Shown piece after piece: positions 1 through 7,571 of a stretch of 64,000 nt of DNA. The stretch's first letter is position 1; each line of letters starts with the position of its first letter. The position numbers and the translations under genes were made by a program. The notes beneath the pieces are model-generated. The model saw only the letters and a list, made by a program, of their open reading frames with translations, made no database searches and was not told the origin of the DNA. This DNA comes from Streptomyces nodosus (GTDB lineage: Bacteria > Actinomycetota > Actinomycetes > Streptomycetales > Streptomycetaceae): the NCBI RefSeq assembly GCF_008704995.1, contig NZ_CP023747.1, positions 3,436,501-3,500,500 of the forward strand, read 5' to 3'.

Positions 1-168
1 CTGCTGACCCGCCCCGGCGTCACCGGCCCGATCGTCGGTCCGCGCACCGCCGAGCAGCTGGAGTCGGCGCTGCGGGCGGTCGAGCTGGAGCTCTCCGCCG
101 AGGTTCTGTCCGGCCTCGACGAGATCTTCCCGGGACCGGGCCCCTCGCCGGAGGCGTTCGCCTGGTAG
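1..168 (+). CDS. Aldo/keto reductase, C-terminal fragment (cut by window edge)
   Basis: Frame 1 is open from the first base to a TAG at 166-168 and gives 55 residues. The stretch PGVTGPIVGPRTAEQLE is the typical C-terminal signature of NADP-dependent aldo/keto reductases, where the GPRT segment helps bind the cofactor phosphate and the AEQLE helix follows. The protein ends in a short Pro-rich tail. The N-terminal barrel, including the Asp-Tyr-Lys-His catalytic residues, lies upstream of the window, so substrate and full length cannot be judged. The family call rests on this signature alone. Confidence 0.8.
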   Translation: MLTRPGVTGPIVGPRTAEQLESALRAVELELSAEVLSGLDEIFPGPGPSPEAFAW

Positions 169-459
169 CCGCTCGAAGGCCGGGTCGCCGTCCGGCGGGT
201 CCGCTAACCGGCTGACGTCGGTGGCCCTGGAGAGTACACCGTCCCGGGGCCACCGCCCAGGAGCGCGTCCGGGATGACCAGGGCCCCTCGGGACGCCGTC
301 GGGGACATGGCGGACGAAGCCCATCAATGCGGCATGTCCACGCTTCTCCGCGGACTCGGGGACGGCACCGCCCCACCCCGGTCGAGGCACCGCGCTGACC
401 CGTATCGACTGGCAGCGCCATGTCAGCCCTGCTACACCGGAGAGATGGGGAGGTGTGGC
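169..459. other. Gene-free stretch with a possible terminator
   Basis: No convincing gene is seen here. An 8-bp inverted repeat, GGTGGCCC (220-227) and GGGCCACC (247-254) with a 19-nt loop, lies about 50 nt after the reductase stop and could end that transcript. The open frame of the next gene extends back to 274, but its codons before 460 lack the expected protein character and have no ribosome binding site. Confidence 0.4.
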
Positions 460-1926
460 ATGCCTCGTGATCCGGCCAGGGGGCTGACCGCGCTCCTTGC
501 GGCAGTAGCAGTCCCACCCGCCGTCTGCCTGCTCCTGCTGCCCATCCGGGCGATCCTGTCCGACACCAACGCGGTCCTGATTCTGATGTTGGTCGTCTCG
601 GCGGTGGCAGCTCTCGGCAACCGTGGTGCTGCGGCCCTCACGGCCCTGTCCGCCGCCGTGTGGTACATCTACTTCTTCACCACCCCGTACGAAAGTTTCA
701 CCCGCTTCAACAACTCGGACGACATCGTCACCGCCGTGTTGCTGCTCGTCGTCGGCCTTGCGGTCTCTCATCTGGCTCGCCGCTACAGCCGCGAGCGCAC
801 CATCGCCACCACGCTGCAGCGCGGCCTGCTGCCCCGGGTGCTGCCGGACACCAGCACCGTCCGGGTGGCGTGCCGCTACGTACCGGCCGAGGCCGAGGTC
901 GGCGGGGACTGGTTCGACGTGATCCCTCTCCCGGGCCACCGCACCGCGCTGGTGGTCGGGGACGTGGTCGGCCACAGCCTGCGCTCCGCCGTCACCATGG
1001 GTCGGCTGCGCACCGCCGTCCGCAATTTCTCCACCCTTGACCTGCCGCCCGACGAGCTACTGGCCCGACTCGACGACGTGGTGATTCAAATGGATGCGGA
1101 GGCGGGCACCTGCGAGGACGGGACCGCCGGGACCACCTGCCTGTATGCGATCTACGACCCGGTCTCCCGCATCTGCGCGATGGCAAGAGCTGGTCACTTT
1201 CCGCCCGCCATCGTCGATCCGGACGGCCGCGCGGAGCTTCTCGACCTGCCCGCAGGCCCTCCGCTGGGTATAGGCGGCCTGCGCTTTGAGGCCGTTGAGC
1301 GGAAGTTGCCGGAGGACACGCAGGTCGTGCTCTACACCGACGGGCTCGTCGAGGACCGGCACCGCGATGTCGAGGCCGGCCTGAAGCTGCTGTGCGACAC
1401 GCTCTCCGGCGCGGGGATGGACCCGGAGGAGACGTGCCAGACGGTCCTGGATGCAGTGCGACCCGCTCGTCCAGTCGATGACGTCGCTCTTCTGGTCGCT
1501 CGCACCCGTGCGTTTCCGCATGACCGTATCGCCGAATGGGACATCCCGGCCTTTCCCGCCGCGGTGCCCGCCCTGCGCGCTGAGGTGTTCGCGACGCTGG
1601 CCGACTGGAATCTGGGGGAGACGGCATTCGCCACCGAACTGATCCTCAGCGAGCTGGTCACCAATGCCATCCGCTACGGGGCACCCCCTGTCCACCTGCG
1701 CCTTCTGCGTGGCACCAGCCTCGTCGTGGAGGTCAGTGACGGCAGCAGTACCTCCCCGCACCTGCGCTACGCAGCGGCGATGGACGAGGGCGGTCGCGGA
1801 ATCTACCTCGTCTCCCAGCTCGCCGAGCGGTGGGGAACCCGCTTCACCCCCACCGGGAAGATCGTGTGGGCCGAGCAGCCGGCCCCATCGGTTCCCGTCG
1901 CCCCTGTCCTGGCCTCGGTTGCGTGA
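460..1926 (+). CDS. Membrane-anchored PP2C (SpoIIE-type) phosphatase with HATPase domain
   Basis: The protein is 488 residues from the ATG at 460, chosen because GGGAGG lies 7 nt upstream; an in-frame ATG at 274 exists but lacks one. Residues about 8-105 form hydrophobic helices of DUF4118 type. Residues about 115-310 are a SpoIIE/PP2C Ser/Thr phosphatase with metal-binding signatures GGDWFD (near 148), GDVVGH (near 167) and YTDG (near 292). Residues about 350-475 are an anti-sigma-factor-type HATPase with N-box ELVTNAIRYG and G-box DEGGRGIYLV. Such fusions usually dephosphorylate anti-anti-sigma factors in partner-switching pathways. No sigma, anti-sigma or antagonist gene is adjacent, so the target is unknown. 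Confidence 0.88.
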   Translation: MPRDPARGLTALLAAVAVPPAVCLLLLPIRAILSDTNAVLILMLVVSAVAALGNRGAAALTALSAAVWYIYFFTTPYESFTRFNNSDDIVTAVLLLVVGLAVSHLARRYSRERTIATTLQRGLLPRVLPDTSTVRVACRYVPAEAEVGGDWFDVIPLPGHRTALVVGDVVGHSLRSAVTMGRLRTAVRNFSTLDLPPDELLARLDDVVIQMDAEAGTCEDGTAGTTCLYAIYDPVSRICAMARAGHFPPAIVDPDGRAELLDLPAGPPLGIGGLRFEAVERKLPEDTQVVLYTDGLVEDRHRDVEAGLKLLCDTLSGAGMDPEETCQTVLDAVRPARPVDDVALLVARTRAFPHDRIAEWDIPAFPAAVPALRAEVFATLADWNLGETAFATELILSELVTNAIRYGAPPVHLRLLRGTSLVVEVSDGSSTSPHLRYAAAMDEGGRGIYLVSQLAERWGTRFTPTGKIVWAEQPAPSVPVAPVLASVA

Positions 1927-2024
1927 CCGGGCCCGACTGCTCGCAGCCGCCTGCTGCCCCGGACCAGCCTCCGAGAGGGGAGACGGCCCCTTCGGGGTAT
2001 CGCCGTCAGGAGATCGCGTCGGCT

Positions 2025-2114
2025 CTACCTTCCGATCGCAGCCGCCATCGCCACCACCACGAACATCATCACAAGCACACCGGCCATGATCCGGTTACGA
2101 GTCTTCGGGTCCAC
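2025..2114 (-). CDS. Very small membrane protein (29 aa)
   Basis: A GTG at 2114 opens a 30-codon frame ending in TAG at 2025-2027. The product starts VDPKTRNRIMAGV, with a basic N-terminus, and continues as one hydrophobic helix rich in Val, Met and Ala, ending AAAIGR. This looks like a single-span membrane peptide with its N-terminus in the cytoplasm. A TTAGTC -10-like box (2127-2122) lies 7 nt before the GTG, so the message would be leaderless. It follows the RNA phosphodiesterase gene on the same strand by 23 nt. I recall similar short proteins from other streptomycetes but cannot verify this; function unknown. Confidence 0.6.
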   Translation of the reverse strand: MDPKTRNRIMAGVLVMMFVVVAMAAAIGR

Positions 2115-2137
2115 GTATCGAGACTAACCGGGTCTCG

Positions 2138-2728
2138 TCACTCCTCTGCGCCGAGGGCCGCCCAGCCCCGCCCCAGCCCCCACTGCTCCAGCGTCTCGTA
2201 GCGCGGCTGCTCCCCCGGTACCCCGGACACCGGCAGCCGGCTGAGCACCAGATGCAGCTCACCGACCGTCCACGCACACCCGGCGAACGCGTCCAGCGCC
2301 GCCACATACGGCCGGAAGTTCGCCGTTCCGCGACCGCGGGCCAGCGTCAGATGCGCGCGATAGCCCCGGTGCTCCCCCACCTCCAGGCCCGCCTTCCGGC
2401 CCGCGGCCTCTGCGCGGTCGGCCAGCAGCCGCAGCGCCTCCAGGTCCCCGGACGCCCCCACCCACAGGGCCCGGCCCCCGAAGTGACCGCCCCCGCACAG
2501 CGCCAGCGGGAACGGCTCGCTGTGCCGGGCCGCCCGCGCCAGCCGCTCGGACAACTCCGGTACGACCCCCTCGGCCACCTCCCCGTAGAAGGCGAGCGTG
2601 AAGTGCCAGGCAGGCCGCCCGGTCCAGCGCAGCCCGCCCGCGCCCGGCATCCGCTCCAGCCCGCGCACGGCGACGGCCAGCTCATCAATCGCCTCCGGAG
2701 GCGGCACGACCGCGACGAAGAGCCTCAT
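2138..2728 (-). CDS. thpR: RNA 2',3'-cyclic phosphodiesterase (2H / LigT family)
   Basis: The protein is 196 residues from the ATG at 2728, which has GAGGGTGATCTC just upstream; the 12-codon extension to 2764 lacks family character. It starts MRLFVAVVPP, typical of bacterial LigT/ThpR proteins. Both catalytic 2H motifs are present: HFTL in AWHFTLAFYG (first third) and HLTL in AHLTLARG (second half). The family hydrolyses RNA 2',3'-cyclic phosphates to 2'-phosphomonoesters, and some members ligate 2'-5' RNA ends. The length is typical. The physiological RNA substrate in streptomycetes is not known. Confidence 0.88.
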   Translation of the reverse strand: MRLFVAVVPPPEAIDELAVAVRGLERMPGAGGLRWTGRPAWHFTLAFYGEVAEGVVPELSERLARAARHSEPFPLALCGGGHFGGRALWVGASGDLEALRLLADRAEAAGRKAGLEVGEHRGYRAHLTLARGRGTANFRPYVAALDAFAGCAWTVGELHLVLSRLPVSGVPGEQPRYETLEQWGLGRGWAALGAEE

Positions 2729-2766
2729 GAGATCACCCTCGCAGGGAACGAACCACCCAGCCACCG

Positions 2767-3069
2767 TCAGCCGACGGTCCCGCCGTCCGTCTTCTCGGCC
2801 GGGTCGGCCTGCGGCTGCTCGACGACGAAGGAGCCCTTGCCGCGGACGGTCACGACGAGCCCCCGCTCACGCAGTTCCCGCGCGGCCCGCCGTGCGGTGA
2901 GCCGGGCCACACCGTACGCGTCGGCGAGATGGTTCTCCGAGGGGATCGGCCTGTCCGGGGCCAGCTTTCCCGTCTCGATCTGCTGTGCGATGACGTCGGC
3001 CAGCTGGACATAGAGCGGCCTGGCGCTCATCGGGTCCAGGGCCTGCTTCACATCCTCTGTGTCGCTCAT
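2767..3069 (-). CDS. Short GntR-family transcriptional regulator
   Basis: The protein is 100 residues and is almost entirely a GntR winged helix-turn-helix. Residues about 15-75 contain PLYVQLADVI, IPSENHLADAYGVARLTARRA and the wing GLVVTVRGKGSFV. There is no effector-binding C-terminal domain. A TACGTT box (3081-3076) lies 6 nt before the ATG, so translation is probably leaderless. The gene is divergent from two tiny genes at 3228-3625, and the gap holds a near-perfect inverted repeat (3113-3136) that is a natural operator. One-domain GntR proteins facing tiny genes are common in Streptomyces, but their roles are mostly unknown. Confidence 0.87.
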   Translation of the reverse strand: MSDTEDVKQALDPMSARPLYVQLADVIAQQIETGKLAPDRPIPSENHLADAYGVARLTARRAARELRERGLVVTVRGKGSFVVEQPQADPAEKTDGGTVG

Positions 3070-3112
3070 ACGTCCAACGTAGGCATCTTGCGACCAGCAC
3101 GTTCAGGTGGAT

Positions 3113-3136
3113 CCCTCTGTACTTGTATGCAGAGGG
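3113..3136. promoter_or_regulatory. Inverted-repeat operator between GntR gene and mini-ORFs
   Basis: CCCTCTG (3113-3119) and CAGAGGG (3130-3136) form a perfect 7-bp inverted repeat around TACTTGTATG. Short streptomycete GntR proteins often bind ACTTGTAT-like cores. The position, 44 bp upstream of the regulator start and 92 bp upstream of the first mini-ORF, fits control of both directions. That GntR binds here is inference. Confidence 0.5.
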
Positions 3137-3227
3137 GTGCATCCTTGGCTAGCTTCGGAGAGCAGAGGACCCCGGCGAGGTGGCTGGACCTCCCGGGGCG
3201 CGACCAACGCTGACAAGGAGCGTCGAC

Positions 3228-3293
3228 ATGCACGACCCTATCCACCGCCCCGCACACCGGCAGGTGATCGGCACGGAGGGGGTGGCGGTCTGA
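3228..3293 (+). CDS. Mini-ORF, 21-residue peptide, translationally coupled to next gene
   Basis: The ATG at 3228 is preceded by AAGGAG with 7-nt spacing, a strong ribosome binding site. The 21-residue product starts MHDPIHRPAHRQ and ends EGVAV, so it is His/Arg-rich with a hydrophobic tail. Its TGA (3291-3293) overlaps the ATG of the next gene as TGATG, which implies coupling. It may be a leader peptide, a small structural peptide or a modified-peptide precursor; no modifying enzyme is nearby. Function unknown. Confidence 0.45.
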   Translation: MHDPIHRPAHRQVIGTEGVAV

Positions 3294-3625
3294 TGGACCC
3301 CCGCACCACACTCCGGCTGCTGCCCTGGCTCTCGCCGGACGGCAAGCCCTGCTTCCTCGCCGAAGCGGCCGAGGGCGGATATCTTTCCCGCCTGGCGGAC
3401 GAGACGGAGGCCCGGCAACTGGCCGAAGGTCTGGATGTGCTCGTCAGGGCCCGGCGGTTGCTGGAGGACCCACTGTCCCCGAATGTCGAGGTCCGCTACA
3501 CCGCGATCCGGCTGTCCGAATGCCTGGCTGACGTACTGCGCGTGGCCGAGTCCCGCGGCCACCGCGTCCCCCCGGCCCAGGCCGCCGACGACCCACGGGT
3601 GCGCAGCACGAAGCTCGGTCAGTGA
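3293..3625 (+). CDS. Small conserved-looking protein of unknown function (110 aa)
   Basis: The start at 3293 is chosen because it overlaps the preceding stop (TGATG) and has GGAGGGGG about 12 nt upstream. The 110-residue product starts MDPRTTLRLLPWLSPDG. It has a helical middle (DETEARQLAEGLDVLVRARRLL), a second helix (YTAIRLSECLADVLRVAES) and a charged tail. There is no signal peptide or membrane span, so it should be a soluble helical protein. I do not recognise the family. Its divergent GntR neighbour and coupling to the mini-ORF suggest the three form one regulatory unit. Confidence 0.65.
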   Translation: MDPRTTLRLLPWLSPDGKPCFLAEAAEGGYLSRLADETEARQLAEGLDVLVRARRLLEDPLSPNVEVRYTAIRLSECLADVLRVAESRGHRVPPAQAADDPRVRSTKLGQ

Positions 3626-3670
3626 CCGACGGTCCTCATGACGCCGCGCGCTGGCCGTGGCTCGTGGGAA

Positions 3671-3692
3671 GGGGCGCTTTTCGGGGCGCCCC
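3671..3692. terminator. Bidirectional terminator-like hairpin
   Basis: GGGGCGC (3671-3677) and GCGCCCC (3686-3692) form a 7-bp stem with a T-containing loop, between two convergent genes that end at 3625 (+) and 3702 (-). Confidence 0.55.
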
Positions 3693-3701
3693 TCCCCCGA
3701 A

Positions 3702-5183
3702 TCACACCGCGGTCACCACCGGCTGTGGCTGCTCGCGGGGGACGAAGCGGACCCGGGGGTGGCCGCGGTGCCAGCCCACGGTGGGGCGGACGCCGGCGGC
3801 GCGGGCCAGGAACACGCCGATGGTGGCGGCCGCCAGGGCCGAGATCAGACCGCCCAGTGCAAAGCCGACCCGGGCGCCGTACACATCGGTGACCCAGCCG
3901 ACCAGGGGCGCGCCCAGCGGCGTACCGCCCATGAAGACCATCATGAACAGGGCCATGACGCGACCGCGCATCGCCGGGTCGGTGCCCATCTGGACCGCGG
4001 TGTTCGCGGTGACGTTCACCGTGAGGCCGAAGATCCCGATCGGGACCATCAGCAGCGAGAACAACCACAGCGACGGGGCCACGGCGGCCACGATCTCCAG
4101 CGCGCCGAAGGCGGCGGCCGCCGCGATCAGCACGCGCAGCCGGGTCGTACCGCGGCGGGCGGCCAGCAGGGCGCCCGCGAGCGAGCCGAGCGCCATCAGG
4201 GTGTTGAAGAGGCTGTAGGCCCCGGCACCCGCATGGAAGACATGGTCCGCGTACGCCGACAGCCAGACCGGGAAGTTGAAGCCGAAGGTGCCGATGAACC
4301 CGACCAGGACGATCGGCCAGATCAGCTCCGGACGGCGGGCGACATAGCGCAGACCCTCACGGAGCTGGCCCCGGCCGCGCGGAGTGGGCTCCACTACATG
4401 CAGCTCACGGGCCCGCATCAGCATCAGACCCGCGATGGGGGCGATGAAGGACAGGCCGTTGAGCAGGAAGGCCCAGCCCGTGCCGACGCCGGTGATCAGG
4501 ACGCCCGCCACCGCGGGGCCGACCAGCCGGGCGGACTGGAAGTTGGCCGAGTTCAGACTGACCGCGTTCTGGAGCTGGCCGGGGCCGACCATCTCGGAGA
4601 CGAAGGACTGCCGGGCCGGGTTGTCCAGAACCGTGGCGAGTCCGACGGCGAAGGCGGCGAGATAGACATGCCAGACCTGGACATGGCCGGAAAGCGTCAG
4701 AAAGGCGAGGGCGAGGCCGGTGGCGCCCATGGCCGACTGGGTGACCAGCAGCGTGGGGCGCTTGGGGAGGCGGTCGACGAGGACGCCGCCGTACAGGCCG
4801 AAGAGCAGCATCGGCAGGAACTGCAGCGCCGTGGTGACACCGACGGCGGTGGAGGAGCCGGTCAGGCTCAGCACCAGCCAGTCCTGGGCGATGCGTTGCA
4901 TCCAGGTGCCGGTGTTGGAGACGACCTGGCCCAGGAAGAACAGCCGGTAGTTCCGGACGCGCAGCGAGCTGAACATCCCGGGTTTGCGGCGCTCGGGCGT
5001 ACGGCGCTCGGCGGGCGCGGGGCCCCCGGAGGCAGCCGGCGCCGCGGGAAGCCCGGAGGCGGCCGGCGGAGGGCACTCGGAAGCAGAGGAGGCGGTTCGG
5101 TCGGTCGGGTGGCTCTCGTGGGCGGACGGGAAGTCGTGGGCGGCTGGTGCGGGGGCGGAGTCTGCTCCGGATCCCGTACTCAA
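3702..5183 (-). CDS. MFS transporter, enterobactin-exporter-like
   Basis: The 493-residue protein starts at a TTG (5183) with AAGGAGG about 10 nt upstream. A Pro/Ala-rich cytoplasmic extension of about 68 residues precedes RNYRLFFLGQVVSNTGTWMQRIAQDWLVL, the hallmark first helix of the EntS/MFS_3 branch. The rest shows about twelve hydrophobic helices, with GVLVDRLPKRP as the loop 2-3 motif and MRGRVMALF in the second half. Efflux of a small molecule across the inner membrane is expected. It sits 75 nt downstream of a MarR gene on the same strand, so the pair is probably an operon with the MarR protein as repressor. Substrate unknown. Confidence 0.87.
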   Translation of the reverse strand: MSTGSGADSAPAPAAHDFPSAHESHPTDRTASSASECPPPAASGLPAAPAASGGPAPAERRTPERRKPGMFSSLRVRNYRLFFLGQVVSNTGTWMQRIAQDWLVLSLTGSSTAVGVTTALQFLPMLLFGLYGGVLVDRLPKRPTLLVTQSAMGATGLALAFLTLSGHVQVWHVYLAAFAVGLATVLDNPARQSFVSEMVGPGQLQNAVSLNSANFQSARLVGPAVAGVLITGVGTGWAFLLNGLSFIAPIAGLMLMRARELHVVEPTPRGRGQLREGLRYVARRPELIWPIVLVGFIGTFGFNFPVWLSAYADHVFHAGAGAYSLFNTLMALGSLAGALLAARRGTTRLRVLIAAAAAFGALEIVAAVAPSLWLFSLLMVPIGIFGLTVNVTANTAVQMGTDPAMRGRVMALFMMVFMGGTPLGAPLVGWVTDVYGARVGFALGGLISALAAATIGVFLARAAGVRPTVGWHRGHPRVRFVPREQPQPVVTAV

Positions 5184-5258
5184 AAGGGTTCGCCTCCTTG
5201 CGATGACGGCGTCTTGCGTACGCGGGTGGGGTCCGCGTCTGTCACGGTCGCGCCCCGG

Positions 5259-5696
5259 TCAGAGGTGCGCGAGCTTCTCCAGAACCGGGGCTGCTTCGCG
5301 GAGCTTGGCCCACTCGTCCTCGTCCAGGCCCTCGACCAGTCCGGCCAGGAACGCGTTCCGCTTGCGACGGCTCTCCTCGAGCATCGCCGCGGCCCGCTCG
5401 GTCCCTGTGACCACCTTCTGACGCCGGTCATCGGGGTGTGGCTCCAGCTTGACCAGGCCCTTGCCCTCCAGCAGCGTCACGATGCGGGTCATCGAGGGCG
5501 GCTGGACATGCTCCTTGCGGGCCAGCTCGCCCGGCGTGGCGGAGCCGCAGCGGGCCAGGGTGCCGAGCACCGACATCTCGGTCGGGCTCAGCGACTCGTC
5601 GACCCGCTGGTGCTTGAGCCGGCGCGAGAGCCGCATCACAGCGGAACGGAGAGCGTTCACGGCGGCAGCGTCGTCGCCATGGATCAGGTCAACCAT
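5259..5696 (-). CDS. MarR-family transcriptional regulator
   Basis: The protein is 145 residues, normal for MarR. The winged helix spans residues about 38-100: LSPTEMSVLGTLARCGSATPGELARKEHVQPPS is the helix-turn-helix and HPDDRRQKVV is the DxR wing motif. Helices at both ends provide dimerisation. The start is preceded directly by an inverted repeat of CTTTAGGG, so the protein probably represses its own gene and the downstream MFS gene until a ligand binds. No strong Shine-Dalgarno is seen; AAAGAG is the best candidate. Confidence 0.9.
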   Translation of the reverse strand: MVDLIHGDDAAAVNALRSAVMRLSRRLKHQRVDESLSPTEMSVLGTLARCGSATPGELARKEHVQPPSMTRIVTLLEGKGLVKLEPHPDDRRQKVVTGTERAAAMLEESRRKRNAFLAGLVEGLDEDEWAKLREAAPVLEKLAHL

Positions 5697-5699
5697 GCT

Positions 5700-5729
5700 C
5701 TTTAGGGTAACTCATTACTTTCCCTAAAG
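5700..5729 (-). promoter_or_regulatory. MarR operator candidate
   Basis: CTTTAGGG (5700-5707) and CCCTAAAG (5722-5729) are perfect 8-bp inverted arms around a 14-bp AT-rich spacer, immediately upstream of the MarR start. The AT-rich composition stands out in this genome. Binding by the adjacent MarR protein is inferred from position. Confidence 0.65.
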
Positions 5730-5884
5730 ACCACCCGGAGGACACCGCCCACCGGGTGACTCCCATCACCGCGGGCACTCGGCCCCGTTTGGTTCCCGTG
5801 GAGCGCCTCACCCGCACGCTTTCACCCATATGAGTGATCCGGCCCTAGAACACCCACGCAGCCCGTCCGCGTCCGGCAACTCTC

Positions 5885-6067
5885 ATGGCCATGGCGACCA
5901 GTGTGCTCAGCGTGCGGCTGGACGGAGAGCTGCTCGAACGGCTCCGGCAGCACGCCGCGAAAAGAGGAATGAGCGTCCAGGACTATGTCGTCCGGACGCT
6001 CATTCGGGATGACTTCGACGAACGGTTCAAGACCGCCGTCGAGGAGACGGAGCGCTTCTACCTCTGA
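5885..6067 (+). CDS. CopG-type ribbon-helix-helix protein
   Basis: The 60-residue product contains a clear ribbon-helix-helix fold: strand VLSVRLD, helix GELLERLRQHAAKRGM, turn, helix SVQDYVVRTLIRD, then a charged tail ending RFYL. Such proteins bind DNA as dimers and often act as antitoxins or small repressors. No toxin gene overlaps or follows; instead the TnpB element begins right after the stop. It may be an orphan regulator. The ATG at 5891 is an alternative start. Confidence 0.75.
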   Translation: MAMATSVLSVRLDGELLERLRQHAAKRGMSVQDYVVRTLIRDDFDERFKTAVEETERFYL

Positions 6068-6068
6068 T

Positions 6069-7527
6069 CTTGGCTAGTGCTCCGCCCTTCAGGGCGGGGG
6101 TGAAGGCCATCCTTGGCCCGGGGGCGCAGAGCGCCGGAGTGCTCTGCGTCTCCGGGGTGAGGGTCAGACGGGACGTTGCTGGTGTAAACCAACGCTATGG
6201 TCTCGATCGTGAGTCACGGTACCTTGGTCAAGCGGCAGTGCGGGCATCGTGCCCGGCTTGCGCTGTCGCCTGCCGAGGCGTTGAGGACTGATGGCCAGGC
6301 GCACGCGGCCCGCACCATGTGGAACCTGCTGCACGCCTGGTGGCAGATGATGCCGAAGGAAAAGCGGACTCTCGCACACGCGGATGCCGCCGTACGGCAG
6401 GCCCGCAAGGACATCGACTTCCTTGCCGTCCTTCCCGCGCAGGCCGCGCAAGCAGTCCTGAAGACGTACTTCCAGGCGTGGAAGAACTGCTGGGACGGCC
6501 GCGCCGGCGCCCCGAACTTCAAGGGCCGCTTCCGTACGGTGATGTCCGTGGATGTTCCTCAGGGCCGGGACCTGAACATCGTGCGCGTGCACCGCCGCTG
6601 GGGCATGGTCAACATTCCCAAGGTGGGCCGGCTCCGGTTCCGGTGGACCAAGGACCTGCCCGTGGGCAAGCATGCCAACGCGGAGAATCGGATCACCGGG
6701 GCACGGCTGGTCAAGGACGCGCTCGGCTGGCACATCGCCTTCCGTGTCCAGAGCGTCGAGGTCAAGCCCGAGCCCCACCAGGGGCCGGAGGTCGGCATCG
6801 ACGTGGGCGTCACCGTGCCCATCGCCCTCTCGGACGGCGAGAGGTACGAGCACGCCGAATGGCTGACGGAGAAGGAGAAGGCCAGGCTTGTGCACCTGGA
6901 GCGGCGCGCCGCCCGGCGCAAGCAGCACCGCAAGCCCGGTGAGCGCACCAGCCGCCGGCTGCACCGCACCTACGACCAGATCGCAGGACTCCGCGCGAAA
7001 GCCAAGCGCAGGGCCCTGGACTGGCAGCACCGAACGACCACCGCCATCGCCCGCACATACGGCACCGTCGTGGTCGAAGCACTCACCATCACGAACATGG
7101 TCAAGTCGGCCAGGGGAACCATCGAGGAGCCAGGGAAGAACGTTGCCCAGAAGTCCGGGCTGAACCGCTCCATCAGCAGGGAGGCATGGGGCCGCACGGT
7201 CACCATGCTGACGTACAAGACCGCCCGGCTCGGCGGCACCCTGCATAAGGTCCCCGCCCCGGGCACCTCCCAACGCTGCTCAGCCTGCGGCTTCACCGCG
7301 CCCGGCAACCGGGAGAGCCAGGCCGTGTTCGTGTGCAAGAACCCAGACTGCGGCTGGTCGGGCAATGCCGATCACAACGCAGCCCGGAACGTCTTGCACC
7401 TGTACCGGATGGGCCTCGCGCTCGTCCCGGCTGCCGGGAGGGCAGTCGTCAGGCGTGCGAAGCACGTCAAGCCCGTTGCCGCAAGGTAAGCAGGAATCTC
7501 CCGGCTTCAGCCGGGAGAGCACTTCAA
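6069..7527 (+). mobile_element. IS200/IS605-group element carrying only tnpB (IS1341-type)
   Basis: The unit holds tnpB and no Y1 transposase. The left end has an imperfect-palindrome hairpin, CCGCCC (6082-6087) and GGGCGG (6092-6097), with loop TTCA. The right end has a 9-bp stem, TCTCCCGGC (7497-7505) and GCCGGGAGA (7510-7518), also with loop TTCA. Subterminal hairpins are the hallmark of this group. The right boundary is placed at TTCAA (7523-7527), by analogy with the 3' ends of known TnpB guide RNA scaffolds. The left boundary is less certain; a CTGAT at 6064-6068 resembles known TAM motifs. Movement would need a TnpA from elsewhere. Confidence 0.7.
6197..7489 (+). CDS. tnpB: RNA-guided endonuclease TnpB
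   Basis: The protein is 430 residues, near the family's usual 370-450. After an N-terminal helical/WED region, the RuvC-like core has all three acidic residues: D202 in GIDVGVT, E294 in VVVEAL and D392 in GNADHNAARN. The zinc ribbon is intact, with CSACG and CKNPDCGW. TnpB cleaves DNA next to a TAM using an RNA made from its own 3' end, which helps keep the element at its donor site. No frameshift or missing catalytic residue is seen, so it could be active. It separates a CopG gene from a purine permease gene. Confidence 0.92.
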   Translation: MVSIVSHGTLVKRQCGHRARLALSPAEALRTDGQAHAARTMWNLLHAWWQMMPKEKRTLAHADAAVRQARKDIDFLAVLPAQAAQAVLKTYFQAWKNCWDGRAGAPNFKGRFRTVMSVDVPQGRDLNIVRVHRRWGMVNIPKVGRLRFRWTKDLPVGKHANAENRITGARLVKDALGWHIAFRVQSVEVKPEPHQGPEVGIDVGVTVPIALSDGERYEHAEWLTEKEKARLVHLERRAARRKQHRKPGERTSRRLHRTYDQIAGLRAKAKRRALDWQHRTTTAIARTYGTVVVEALTITNMVKSARGTIEEPGKNVAQKSGLNRSISREAWGRTVTMLTYKTARLGGTLHKVPAPGTSQRCSACGFTAPGNRESQAVFVCKNPDCGWSGNADHNAARNVLHLYRMGLALVPAAGRAVVRRAKHVKPVAAR

Positions 7528-7547
7528 GGAGTGACCTGAGGGATTGA
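7400..7547 (+). ncRNA. Predicted omega/re-RNA overlapping the tnpB 3' end
   Basis: By analogy with characterised TnpB systems, the guide RNA scaffold covers the last part of tnpB and the right-end hairpin up to TTCAA (7523-7527). The bases that follow, from 7528, serve as guide and match the flanking host DNA. The 5' limit given is only an estimate; the hairpin at 7497-7518 is directly visible. Confidence 0.45.
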
Positions 7548-7555
7548 TCAGGTCA
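7532..7555. terminator. Hairpin downstream of the purine permease gene
   Basis: TGACCTGA (7532-7539) and TCAGGTCA (7548-7555) form a perfect 8-bp inverted repeat with an 8-nt loop, 17 nt beyond the permease stop on the minus strand. A third TCAGGTCA copy spans the stop codon itself (7572-7579). Confidence 0.5.
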
Positions 7556-7571
7556 GGTCAGACCCGACGGA

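Noticed and set aside
3657..5705. Very long plus-strand open frame opposite the MFS and MarR genes
   Set aside because: It is the complement of two clear genes; the translation is Gln/Arg/Gly-rich shadow sequence with no ribosome site.
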